This document shows, one piece after another, positions 20,740 through 32,975 of a DNA stretch of 64,000 bases. Location of the stretch: the NCBI GenBank assembly GCA_015680685.1, contig MNCI01000640.1:23524-87523 (forward strand). Reading direction: 5' to 3'. Position numbers and translations under genes: made by a program. Within the stretch, counting starts at the first letter, position 1. The number at the start of each line of letters is the position of its first letter. The notes under the pieces are model-generated. The model saw only the letters and a list, made by a program, of their open reading frames with translations, had not been told where the DNA came from and searched no databases. The DNA comes from Gnetum montanum (taxonomy: Eukaryota; Streptophyta; Gnetopsida; Gnetales; Gnetaceae).

Positions 20740-22870
20740 AATACATTAGTAGTAATAAATCCTAAGTATGATAGATGTGTATAATATTGATGTAACTTGA
20801 ACATATCTTCTATGTAATTTCCTAAAACTAACACTAATAGCTTGAATAGCTCATTTAGAGATTTGTAATTTTTTTCTAAAAAAATCTATTCTGCAACATT
20901 CTAATAATACATATTGCTCATCTTCTATCACTTGCAAAAAACATAATCAACATTATCTATCTTCATGCTGCTCATTGTTTCATCTTTTAGTTTTAACTTG
21001 GAGATGATGTAATCCCATTCTTACTCTATTAACTAGTGCTCCCATGAATATTAGAATTGTTGCATGTAAATATTTTATTTTATCATAGCTACCACCTCTA
21101 ATAATTTTCCAATAAAATGGAAGCTTTTTTTTGTATTTATGCCTCATCTTACCATTTCTTTAATACTTTCTTTATAAAAAGCTTTCAATATTGTTTTGAA
21201 TTTAATATTCCATCAATATTTATCAATACCCTAGTTTTGTAGTCACAATCGTCCTTTATGGAATTATCCTATTGTTGAGATTTTCTAATGATCTTTCCTA
21301 GATCTTATTGCTATTTTTATTACTCAAGTAAAATGTTAAGAATTGATACATTGCTTTAGCTTCCAATGGCAATAAATTAGCTTCTAATTTAAGGGACTTA
21401 AGTTTTTTCCTTGAATTCATCTTATAAGAGTTATTTTTGAAGTTTTTCAATTTTATTCCATGATTTTTAATCAAGACTTGGGCATCATACTGCACATCCA
21501 TAAGGCATAGTAGTTTGTACAACTATTTGAAAAAGGTATTTTTGAAATGTCAAGTCTAAATATTATGATTGCTACATTTATTCCTCATTGTATATAAAGC
21601 ATTCCAACCATTTGCAACTTCTTGTGATGTATGATGCTTTTGCTTATAATTTTGAGAGCATTCTACTCCCAAATATCGGCATGTATCTACCATTTCAAGT
21701 TTTTTATTCCTTAGCTAGCAATATAATCTCTTTTGTTAGTTTCACAAATTAGTACTTTTATTTTGTCAACATTCACCTTTATTTTTGTACATTCACAAAA
21801 GTTTTGTAGTTGATGCAACATTGTTGTTAACCCTATTTTTGAATTTGCTACTAGTGCTACATCATCTTCAAGGATTAAAAGTTGTATCCGTGACTTGTCC
21901 ACTTTAATAGCATGATTTGTAAGTATCTCTTTAATCCACTCATCTAGTTCATTAATAAAAATGCCAAACAATGTTGCTGAAAGAGGATAGTCTTACTTTA
22001 CTTCTATATTACTGTAAAATTGATAAGATTGTATAGTTTCTTCATTTTTTAATTTAAAAATTATTTCTATATGTAAATTTTTGATGGCATTTAGGAAACC
22101 AAAATGAACTTTAAGTATGATAAGTCTACTCCATAATGGTTCTCTCACAACAAAGTCAAATGCTTTAGTAAAATTTACAAAGAAAATAAATTTTTACCTT
22201 AATTATCTTTCTACGTATTCAATGCAATATGTGAGACTAATCAAATGATCTAATGTAGAATGTTTTTTTCTAAATTATTCTTGTAAAATTACACATGAAT
22301 TATTCTTTTTGCCTTTCTTCTTCAAAATGGTACTGAATAATTTTGCAAAGAGATTACTTATCATGGAAAATCTATAATTATTTAAATTTGATTTGTCTCT
22401 TTTTTTAAAAAAGCATAACAACTCTACTAATCATCCATTATCTAGTCAAACCTATTTGAAGTTCTTCATTAAGCATTTTCCAAGTTTCTCCCTAGGCTAA
22501 CTCTCCACCACATTTTAATAATTCAAAATGAAAATAATTTTTGAATTCTTGCTACTACATCATACATAAGCTATAAAATATCTAGGAGCATGCAACTAGT
22601 GGTATTTGTCTCATGATGAAACAAATTTTTGAGGAACCTTTTTGTATGTGTAAATGGAATATCATTGCATGCAAAAACTTTATTTAAAAAATTTTCCAAA
22701 ATTTTAGCAGATCTTTCTTTATCATGTCCACCATCTTCTTTTGATAGTCTTTTAGAATTTTTTAGAAGTAATTTCATGTAATCCTTATTCAAAACTATTT
22801 TATTATAGGAATTTTTGATAGTTAACCTTGCTTGCAAACGTTCTTCATTAAACTGCTTCTTACCCTCCAA
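20740..22870 (-). pseudogene. LINE reverse transcriptase, second type, degraded
   Basis: Read on the minus strand from 22870 downward: a Lys-rich segment, a region like STLDHLISLTYCIE (about 22240), FVNFTKAFDFVVREPLW (about 22140-22190), LFGIFINELDEWI (about 21930-21970) and LILEDDVALVANSK (ADD-type catalytic box now EDD, about 21845-21885). NFCECTKIKVNVDKIKVLI follows, then a C-terminal tail. The order and motifs are those of non-LTR RT, distinct from both the RTE and L1 copies here. Multiple stops. Confidence 0.75.
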
Positions 22871-24389
22871 CGTTGTTGCATGGTAACATTTTTTGCAACC
22901 TCTAGTAATATGTCTTCTAAGTGACTTTTAGACTTTCTTATTTTTAATAAATTTTATACCTTTTACTAAAAATATTTTATATCTACAACTCTAATACATT
23001 GTCTTATTATTTGGAATTGCTCATAGTTAGAATGTGTTGCTTCAATAGAAAATGATGGAAAATGGTATAGAAATTGCTTCAATAAATCTTAGCACTCAAT
23101 AGATAAAAATGGATAGTTGTAATTTATTAACTTAAAAGTATTAATATTTAATATTAAAATAGAGTAACTACACTAGGACATGCTCTTCAATTTAATTAAT
23201 GGAAAAGTCAATAGAAGATTCTATGATTACACGAGAGGATAGGAAGAATCCATATCATTGTTTATCTTTGTATATTAGAATTTAATGAGATGGGATGGAA
23301 TAAAGACACTAAGATTATGATGATTAATAGTGAATTAAAATACTTAATTAACAAGATACCTAGTAAAGGTAAGATTAAAGTCATTGCATCATCTTAAAAT
23401 TGTATTAATTTTACATATGTATGTCATTGATGGTATGTACTTTTAAAGCATGTCAAGGAGATTCATTAATTCTTATAGCCATCTAATACCATTTTTCAAA
23501 TTCTATACCACATACTTTTGAAGGCTTTCAAGGAAATTCCTTGTGATTTGCTTTTATGTAATTATGATAGTTTAAGAATGATTTCAAATTTAACTATAAA
23601 TTAATTAAATCACCACATCATTATATCATTTTTAATATCTAGGCTATATGAAAATGTATTAGGCAAGAAAAAAAAGACTCATAATGCTAAACTAATAAAT
23701 AATTAGCAGCAATAATATCAAAAGGAGATTCATTGACTTTAAGCCCATAGTAAAGCTAATACAACCATAATAGAAGTTTAAGCCCATAGTAAAGCTAATA
23801 AAACCATAATAGAAGTCCTTGAAACAATTGCATGTGATCTGGTGTTAGCATTTTTTGATTGGCTACTTATGATTTTCTTTTATGCCTTTGTTAAGCTATG
23901 ATTTTATTTATGTTTGCCAATATGTCTAAGGAATTTTGCTTATTTCTTTCAAAGCTGATTTCCTATGTAATAACTTTATGTTTATCTTGTCCCACACACT
24001 TTTGTTTAACATGCCTAGTTTCCTCTCCTAGTATAATCACTTTGTAATCTCTAACTTTTCACTTAGAAAAATAATTGCCTTTGATGTGGTATTAATGTCC
24101 ATGAGTAATAAAATTGGAATAAAAAGATCTCAAAGTAATAAAGAAAAAGGTAAATAAACTCTTCATTTAATGCAAATTGTAAAATAGATGGTTTCTTAGT
24201 TAAAGCAATTAAGAATGAGATCCATAGGCTATAAAAACATATAAAAATCTTACTCGTAGAAGAAAAGGAAATTCATCAAATGGTGGATGCTTCAAGCTTA
24301 CATATAAAGCTTCTTGCATGAGAGACACTTGATTTGCAAAAGTCTAGATTAAATAATAATATGTAGAATAGATTGCCAAAGAGAAATGT
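22871..24389. other. AT-rich intergenic
   Basis: Nothing coding is recognised. It contains the 39-bp tandem duplication listed separately. Confidence 0.4.
23739..23816 (+). repeat. 39-bp tandem duplication, two copies
   Basis: AAGCCCATAGTAAAGCTAAT starts at 23741 and again at 23780, and the units are nearly identical over 39 bases, indicating a recent slip or duplication. Confidence 0.85.
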
Positions 24390-25010
24390 ACATTAGTAAA
24401 GAAATTATGCTCTTTAAACAAAAGGTAATAAAAGTAATCTTAATAACTATAAACTTATCATGATAAGTTATGTTTTTAAAACATTATTAGGTAATATATT
24501 GGAGAAAATATTTTATAGCTAAATAGAACTAAACAATGATGGAGCACTTTCATAGGCATTTTTTAGACACATCACTCCTTCATGGATTACTTGATTATCC
24601 TAAGATACTGTGTTGAACAGGAAAAAGGACTAGGTAATAAGCCATATCTTTGCTTTGTTGATTATTTCAAAGCCTATAATTTTTTATCTATTACAAATAT
24701 GAATGCTTTTGATTTTAGGCAACATCACTTACTCATGATTACATGGTTAACTAAGATATTATGTTGAACAAGCAAAAGGATCAACTAATAAGGTTTATCT
24801 TTGCTTCATTGATATCTTGTGTTTACCATTAAAAAAGTGGTACAACTTCGTACAAATTATGTTTTTCAATAATAATACTTTGCAAAAGATTATTTTAAAC
24901 AACTTTGTTTAGCATTTTTATTGATGAGTTGGAGTAGTGGATAAACAATGAAGTTTATTGGAGCTGAAACTAGTTGGATCTATCAAACCAGTTTTAGAAT
25001 TCCTTTTATG
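24390..25010 (+). pseudogene. LINE RT fragment related to 20740-22870
   Basis: The plus strand encodes SFMDYLIILRYCVEQEK and PYLCFVDYFKAYNF (24582-24690), the same RT block as the minus-strand LINE (STLDHLI…FVNFTKAFDF). Further decayed text follows, including AFLLMSWSS (about 24910). The two fragments point in opposite directions and are about 1.5 kb apart. Confidence 0.6.
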
Positions 25011-25039
25011 AAATTTTTTTTAATTTATAACTCTATGCT

Positions 25040-25120
25040 ACTAAGTAGAATCAAACCTATAACTTGGGGTTACTAGGCCAAGACCTTTACCACTAGGCTA
25101 ATACCTCATTGTTTGATAAT
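25040..25120 (-). repeat. tRNA-derived SINE-like repeat, copy 3 (minus)
   Basis: On the minus strand CAATGAGGTATTAGCCTAGTGGTAAAGGTC… is followed by GGTTTGATTC, paralleling 9125 (AACAATGAGGTGTTAACCTAG) and 54985. Only the tRNA-like head is clear. Confidence 0.5.
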
Positions 25121-25149
25121 TTTCATGTGAATATTTTAATGTTTGTTAA

Positions 25150-28100
25150 TATTGTGATGCTAATAGCTAAGGATTAAAAATTCATAAGAAAGCTTTACTC
25201 GATTTGAAAAATGAATTGAAAAAACTTAGCCACTTAAATGACTCAATGAAAAAACTCAGACACATATTAAATCACTTAACATAATAATAATGGTTGTTAA
25301 ATCATTACAAACATCATCTTTTGCAATATGATGAATGTTTTTAGAATGTTATAAGGTAAGTTTTAAGCTTAACCTAAATATAAAGCTATAGAATCATCAA
25401 TAGGAGATGAAGCTTAAGGTAAATAAAACTATGATAGAGCTCCAAACTAAGAAAAGGTAAAGAGAATATGCAAAATTATTGGTAATTCAAATTTAATTTT
25501 TATAAATAACTGAAAAGCACACCATACTATTTTTTACTTATTAGTATGTAGATTTGTTTGCTTATTCACTTATTCTTTTTTTTTTAAAAATATTTATTAC
25601 TCTTTATTTTTATTAAGAAAATGAAGTAGAGTCGATGAGTCAATTCATCTTGAGAGAAAAGATGAATTGACAATTGATTGCCTAAATAATTATTAATTAC
25701 CTTGGTAGATGTTACATCTCATCTAGATACAATAGGTATGGTTATACACTTATGATTTATACATTACAGGTGGAGTCCTGGTGGGTTGTTAAGGACGAGT
25801 TAATTTCATATAAATGTATTTTAGATGTTATGAGGCTTTGTATTTATGTTATGATTATGATGTCTTTACATGCTTAACTAACATGATTATGTACACTAGC
25901 CCTATATGATGTGTTCGACAGGTGATGTTGCTGGTAGGGGTGTTGGGCTAGGATACAAGAGCACCTATTTGGTATGTCTTTATGCTTTATGTGTGATTTC
26001 GGTATTTATACATATGAATTTTAGCACCATGTGGTATGACATTTAGATATGATTTTACTATAAGAACATATAGAGTGTTTGATATGGATATCATAGGTTC
26101 AAACAGATTTTAATTTGGAGTCTCGGTGTGGTTGTTATGCATGTTGGAAGTGTAGGGTATTAGTTTGGGGGGAAAAACTAAATAAACTTATTTAAAAAAA
26201 ATTAGTTTAAAAATACAAATAAAAGTACAAACTAAAATGTAATTATACACATGACATTAAGCACATCAGAGAAAAAAACAAAAGAGGAAAGTGTCTTGTA
26301 TATATAGAAATTGGGTCTTGCTCATTTCTTTACTGTTTTTGCAAAACAAAAACAAGGGTTATGTTTATTCTCTTTTATTTTCTTCAGTTTTCCTCCTTTT
26401 TATGAAATTTTAAGCTTTGTGGATGGATTTTGCTTAATCTAAACCTAGATTTGGAATTGTTGCAGTCATATCTACTTGGGTATGGAACTTGTTTGGAGTG
26501 AAATGGAGTTCTGTTGGATTTTTGAGGGTTTTTTTTTACTTGTTTCTACCTTTTTACCCTGAACAATTTTAATTGGCAAGTGTTCTTTGCCTTTTCTCTA
26601 TAATTTTGTGCTAGATTAGTGTATATGATCATGCGATATGGGCATGTGGGGCAAATAGTTCAAAGATTGAGCTTGGACATGTTATTTTGCATATTTTCTG
26701 AAATTGTATAGTTTTGGTTACAAACTAGTATGATTGGAATATCATATTTGCAGGGTCTATTATGGCATGAGAGTTTTTGAGAGTTTTAATTTCTATTGGC
26801 GGTAATTAAATATTATGAATTATTATTTTCTTAATCAAACTTTGAATGCATATAACTTTTCTTTCAGGAGTCTAATTTAAGTGAGATTAGTGTCATTGGG
26901 ATTATCTTGGGAAGTAATTTCTAATTTTGGAATTGGTTTTCTTTTTGGGCATATATTATTTTGGAGGGTATGAAAGTGGTCATTTTTATGAAATTACATG
27001 CAATTCAAGAAATATAGTTGGGGCAAAAATTTTGTCTTGTCAAATCGTGATATTATTTTCATGGAATGAGTGTGATTGTTAGGTGTAGATATATGTGGTC
27101 ATGATATGTTTGTTGGATGTGTTGTGATTATGATATGTGTTAGCTTAAGCTAGCTGGAATGTGTACATGTCTTTGTGAAGATCTTGTGATAGTTGTTGGT
27201 AGGTGGTGCTAGCATGAGGATGTGGACCAGTTAGTGATGAGGCACCTTGGAGGTAGTATGGATTGACCTCCATTGTGATGCATTGGTGAGGCTCCTATCT
27301 CAGGCCTCATCTTGAGAGTGGGAGAGCGTAGGTGTGTTTGTTCCTATTGCTAGTCCTCTAGAAGGCTAGTGTGTTTATCTTTATCGCCAATCCTCCAGAA
27401 GGCAATGGCTATTATGAGTACTCATGACAATGTTTCACATGCTACACTGAGTGTATATATGCTAGCAACCACATGGGCTATGTATATGATAGTATCGGTT
27501 TGTGAGTCATATCACTGATAGTATATTCTGATTGGATTATGATTGTGTGTGTTAAGGATTGTTTAATGGTATAGCATAGGTATGATGGCATGGGCATGAT
27601 AGTGGAAAGGCATGTGATGTGGTGTAATGAATAGATGATAGATTGTGTCGGACCGTGGCTTTATTCGTGATTGTATGATAGTCATCTATCCTCTTCGATA
27701 ATGATTATGCCAGTGTTATGTGTGATATTGTGTGTGTGTGTCCATGTGTTACTTTTAGCATGCACAAGGCTAACATTTGGTGCAGGTTGTCTTGTACCCC
27801 ACTCCTCTTCTTTAGTGCAGCACGTGTTGACCATCTAGCAAGGGAAGTGTAAAGGTTTCCCACTCAGTTTTATGTTGACTTTATTTCATTATAAGTGGAA
27901 GTCATAGGAGCCCAGAAAAGCACAAAGAGGGGGAGTAGAGGAGGAGAAAATCTTCAGGGCTTGGTTACTGTATATTTCCATGTACATGAATATGGACTAT
28001 TTCTAATTTTATGAAACTCTTTGTACTCTTATATATGTGATGATGATGTTTACCTATTTTTGTATCTTGTGGGACTAGTGTAGATTTTTGGTTTATGTAG

Positions 28101-28905
28101 AGATATTTAGTTTTCTTATTGTAATGTATGTTTAGTTTTTGGTGTGGCATGAAGTCTTATGTAGTTTGTCCTTCCTTAATATAACATACACATCATTAGT
28201 TTTTAATTTATCATGCTTCCATTGTAAGATTACTAGTGATCCTAGGCATCACTCTACCCTAGCTAGGACAAGGTGTTATAGTAATATCATTGGTAAAAAC
28301 TACAGCTTAAATGAAATGCATTTTATAAATCCTAGATCATTTTTACATTATTTTAGGATAAAAGTCAATGGTACTAAAATTAAAATGATGATATATGATA
28401 CAGGACGACATAAAAATGATTTTCATATTAGTTCTAAGCAAATATAGATGATTCCTTCCTATAAGTTTTTAACTATTGCAACTTCAAATTGGAGACCTTG
28501 GCAAGTTTATCTTTCAAAGGATCCTTAATAGTATCAATGTTTTATATACTATTTGTAATGTGGGCAAACTTTGGCAAATTCTTTGAGTGGTTTGTTGTTC
28601 TTGAGGGTTTCTTGTGGAATTATTGTGGCAAAAGAATTTTTGACAAAAAATGATTTGAGGAGAAAAAATACTAATGTCTCTCAAATGATAGAAACTATGA
28701 AGAATTTTGAAGCTTTTGATTTTGTTTTACATAATGATTTATATGAATTTTTGTGAAAAGATATTACTTCATAATACATATTGCTATAGAATTGAATTTA
28801 CTTGCTTGAATAAGGGTTTTATACTAGTAATTTAGGCTATCCTTGAATACTATGAAAATAATGTTTTTTTCATGTCCACTATTTTTTAAAATCTTTTTTT
28901 TTCTT
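25150..28905. other. Unassigned AT-rich stretch
   Basis: No gene or known element is supported across 3.7 kb. The part at 26750-27960 is richer in G and T, with long ATG-TG repeats of words such as TATGATATG, and contains two similar pieces, CCTCTAGAAGGCTA (27356) and CCTCCAGAAGGCAA (27400). It could be an eroded LTR element. Confidence 0.35.
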
Positions 28906-30585
28906 ATTGAACTAGCCAATTCTAAAATAGTTAAGAAACCATTGGAACTTCAAGTTTCTATGAATCAGCATAATACTTTCATTGCTTAAGAATGGGAAGC
29001 AGGTTTTAATCCATATTCTTCTTATTACTCTAAAATTATTTATTGGATTGAATTAGAAAATCGTCCTTTTATTTTTCAAAGTGTTGAAAGCAAAATTATT
29101 GGTAGCATTAACACAATCTTAAAGACAAAGTCAAAAACATTACTAGATGGTGTGTAGTACCAGTGTTCTTATAGAGATTGATTTATGGTAGAACATAAAA
29201 ATTAAAATTTAAGGCTGCTAATTAATATTTTTTCTAAAAGGTACATATTATAATTTGCAAGGATGTTGCAACTATTATTGTTGTGAAAGTCATGTTATTA
29301 GAATCAATCCTATTCTTAATTAAAGAGTTTTTTGTAAAGAAAAGAAACAATAATTTTTTAAAAAGGCAAATAATGGTAGTTTTTAATAGTACAAATGAAA
29401 TCTTCTTCAATAATTTCTTAACCTTTTATTAACCCTTTTAATTCTAAAAGTATTAGTAAACTCTTAATATCTAAAGAGAATTTCTTTGTACAAAAAAGGG
29501 GATAATTTTAGAATGATTAGACAATAGAAATATTGATGTAGATGGATTTCACTTAGTACAATATAAAAGAAGAGGCATGTAGATATTACTTTCAATTTAA
29601 TAACTTCAAAGCTATCTATTTCTTTTTCTACTTCTACTACTGTTCCAAATGGTTTTTTATTAGACAATGCTTTTTTACCTATTACTAACTTGAAATATGA
29701 GACAAATGTGGAGCTTGAAAAATCAAGGATGGAGGCCTCCTTCCACACCTCTCAATGTTAGTTTTATCATAGAATGTTTTGGATGTATCCTTGAATAATG
29801 ATTGCTAGGAAGTATATTTTAAATTGATAAATATTCCCAGATTTTTTTTGCAATAAATTAAGATTTGAATGCATGATATTAGTTTTATTGATAAATGCAT
29901 TTTAAAAAACCACATTAATATTTTTGCTACTCATGAAGTTAATAAAGGATGTGTTGCTATTTTTTTAATAAAAATTTAACTAGAAAAGTTTTAAATTCTA
30001 GTTTTGAAAAACTTGAAAGAAGTATTTGGATTACTTGTCATAGTGAAAAAGGAGAGTTTAGACTTTGTAATATTTATGCTCCTAAAAATTCAAGAGATCT
30101 CTACCTAAAGCTTATTGGATTATTGGAGGTGATCTCAATATTATTGGAAGTCATTTAAATAAACTTGATGGTCTTCCTCCTAATATTGTTTCTCAAGAAA
30201 AAGAAGATTTGTGCAATTTTAAAGAAAAATAATTTCTTTCTAATTTTAACTCTTGATTCCCATATCATTTAAATGAAAAACATTATATTTAATGTAATTA
30301 TTAACAAGAAAATCATAGAATCTATTATTGACTTGATGTATTTTACATCTTTAATATTTCCTTTTGGAAGTCTACAAGGAAAGTAGAAGTGTATATAGAT
30401 GCTACTTCAACCATTTTCCTCTCTAAAATTAATTGTTCTTGCTTTCAAAAGCATAAATGTTTTTGTATGAATGTTAATATGTTCATAGGATGTAGTGGAA
30501 ATTTTTTTTTTAATGTTTCTATGGAATGAAAAATAGCCTATTGGTGATATTAGAATAAGTTCTCTCTAATAGAAATTAATTTTTA
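28906..30585 (+). pseudogene. L1-type LINE: ORF1-like part and endonuclease
   Basis: 28930-29170 encodes WEAGFNPYSSYYSKIIYWIEL…FIFQS and a following Cys-rich piece (about 29255-29300, CCNYYCCESH) that may be an eroded zinc knuckle, suggesting ORF1. 29940-30220 encodes the endonuclease: NKGCVAIFFNKNLTRKV, RLCNIYAPKNS and IGGDLNIIGS (compare NIYAPN and GGDFN in plant L1 endonucleases). Stops and frameshifts are frequent. The element continues at 31400 and 35700. Confidence 0.65.
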
Positions 30586-31395
30586 AACCTATTAAATCCA
30601 GATATTATGAAAATACAAATCAATATGCTAGAAGATAAGAAAAATCACTATGTTCAATTATTGAAATGAAGATTACAATAGTGATTCTCTAATCACAAAA
30701 CATCCAAAACAGTCACACACTCAAATGATATTACAAAACATGAGGCTTTAAAACCATATAATGATTGTCCTTAATGTAAGGCACAATCGAAGGAGAATCT
30801 CTCTCACAACTTAGGATTGAGATCTTAACATAGAAGCAAGATTACAAGAACACATAGGCCAAGCACACACAATTGACCTTGGAGTTGCAAACCATAATCA
30901 TGTACTCACTCCATGTGCTCTCATAACATCTCTTTCCAACTCTCCATGACATCTCATGAAGAAACAACATCTCATGATGATGCAAACATGAACGACATCC
31001 AATATTTATTGGAAAACCATGAAAAATAACCTAGAAAATCTTTCTCAATCTTAAATTAAAAATATCTAGCTATTTTCCATATTTTTCTTCTCTTGTTTGG
31101 CTATTTCCAAATTTGGAATTAATTCAGAAGTTTTCTTGGTCATTTAGATCATCTTTGGCCTTTCCCCTGATATCTCACTATCAAACCTAAAATGCAAGTG
31201 GGAAATCTTACCTCTTAAGTGGAATGTCTCAATCACATTTGGGACTTCTCACCTCATAAGTCTGCAACATATTCTAGACATCTCATCTAAATCTAGGGTG
31301 TCTCTTGCAAACTACCTGCACTCAATCCAAATGTCTTTATGATCCTCAAGATGTCTCTCTAGCCTCTCAAAACTTGCATAGATCATTTATAGGGA
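30586..31395 (-). mobile_element. Unidentified 0.8-kb insertion in the LINE
   Basis: The LINE reading is lost here and resumes after about 31400. On the minus strand the text has LTR-like features (repeated GAGACATTCC/GAGACACCC words similar in style to the copia LTR at 38387, and a T-rich 3' end), so a solo LTR is possible. I could not define matching ends or a target duplication. Confidence 0.35.
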
Positions 31396-31855
31396 TGATA
31401 AAGGAAATGAGAAGATGTGTCCCTACACCAGATATTGGTTGGATTGACCGGAGGTAGCAAACTACTTATAGAGTTAGAAATCATGCTAGATTGTTTGGAA
31501 AACAATTTGTTAACTATAAGAAGCAAGTTGAAGATGATCTTATAGAATTTGTTAAGAAAGTACAAATTCTTTTAGACCAGAATCCATTTGATTTTAAAAA
31601 TTAGAAAGCCTTAGCTAAAGCTTGTTATGCTAAATAATTTTGAGATTCTATTGAAGCTCAAAGTACTCTTACTAAAAGTCACATGGGTTGGCTAAAAATT
31701 AAAGATGAACCTTACAATGAATTTTTAAATTTCTAAAAGGAAAGGTTCAAGTACCTAAACTAGAATAGCTTTATATAAATGATTTCATCATTATAGATCC
31801 TAAGATTATTAATATTTTTTAGGAAATCATTTTTCTTCTATTCTTCATGAGATTG
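31396..31855 (+). pseudogene. L1-type LINE: endonuclease-RT linker
   Basis: The plus strand encodes a continuous but stop-ridden run (RNHARLFGKQFVNYKKQVEDDLIEFVKK…, then SHMGWLKIKDEPYNEFLNF) that matches the style of the linker before RT in plant L1 LINEs. It ends at repeat B, where the E3 block interrupts it. Confidence 0.5.
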
Positions 31856-32453
31856 TGTGTTCTAGCTAGAGAATTAATGGAGATTACAACAAAGTTACAC
31901 AAGTGGGTCCTCCCCAAAGCAGGTTTCAACCTATTATGCCCTTGTGTAATCACACTTAAAGTGTCCGTGGGCACTAGAAGGGTTAAATGTAATCTGCACT
32001 AACTCCACAAAACACACACATGTAAATATCACCGAAATGAGATGAAAATTTTATGTTACATGGGACACGAGCTACAATTACACAAACAGTGAGATGAGAC
32101 GAAGTGTAGAAAGGGATCGAAGAGATCGGGACATGAGGTAACTGACTCCGGGGACAATGAATCCTGTGTGCAAAGCATGATTAAGGTGTCATTAACCCAT
32201 CGTTCCAAGATCAGGACCAAGTCCATCCTTCGAATCAGTGACATCGCATTGTTTCATCCCATGATGAACAACTGTGAGAGTACCATAACAACAAGGCGTA
32301 CGATCACTTGGCGTTTAGTGCAAGGGAGGAGTGGTTTTTGTTTTATAGCACTTCCTTTTTTCTTTTTCTCTTTTTTTTTTCACTTTACTGAATCTAGAGA
32401 AGCCGCCAACCTTCAGGCATGGGTGCATGTCTTTCTAGTGGGACCCCCTAGAA
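31856..32453 (-). repeat. Repeat B, copy 2
   Basis: Reverse complement of 1-607 with scattered differences. Its end (…CTAGCTAGAACACA, minus strand) abuts LINE sequence, which indicates that it is the outer edge of an inserted element. The small ORF of copy 1 is also open here (32056-32244, minus). Confidence 0.7.
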
Positions 32454-32975
32454 CAGCGTTTGATTTTCGAGTGCCCTTTTGATTACTCTTACTCCCATTT
32501 TTTATTAGATCTACAAGGATCTTAGTATAGCCACATTGCATGATAACACCCACAGATGAACCAAAGAGAATCCACAAGTCCCCTTGATGTCACACCCTAA
32601 CCATTCCCTCTTGGTCCATCCTTCTTCATTCTAGGTACAATAACACAAAATTAATTTTAAGTTTTTAGAAATTTCAAGAATATCACTGTACCCATGAACA
32701 GAACCTCTTTATTTATAGAGTGGGTGAGTGGGTGTAATGGGCTCATTGTTTCAAATAATTGAGCACTCACGACTTAATAACATAAAACACATCTCAACCA
32801 ACGATCCACATGAGTGTTTTATTTGTAGATGAGATTACATACAAAACATGAAAATACAAACACACAAAAATGATAAAAAGATAAAAAGATAAAACAACAA
32901 GTTGAAAAACGAAAAATTGAAAAACAAAAAGTTGTAAAATTAAAGAAAATGAAAAATATTTATTAATCCTGCTTG
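32454..32975 (-). other. E3 3' non-coding region
   Basis: On the minus strand this runs from the gag stop (32973-32975) through a T-rich tract (about 32870-32960) resembling the region after pol in E2 (50690-50830). No ORF of note. Confidence 0.5.
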
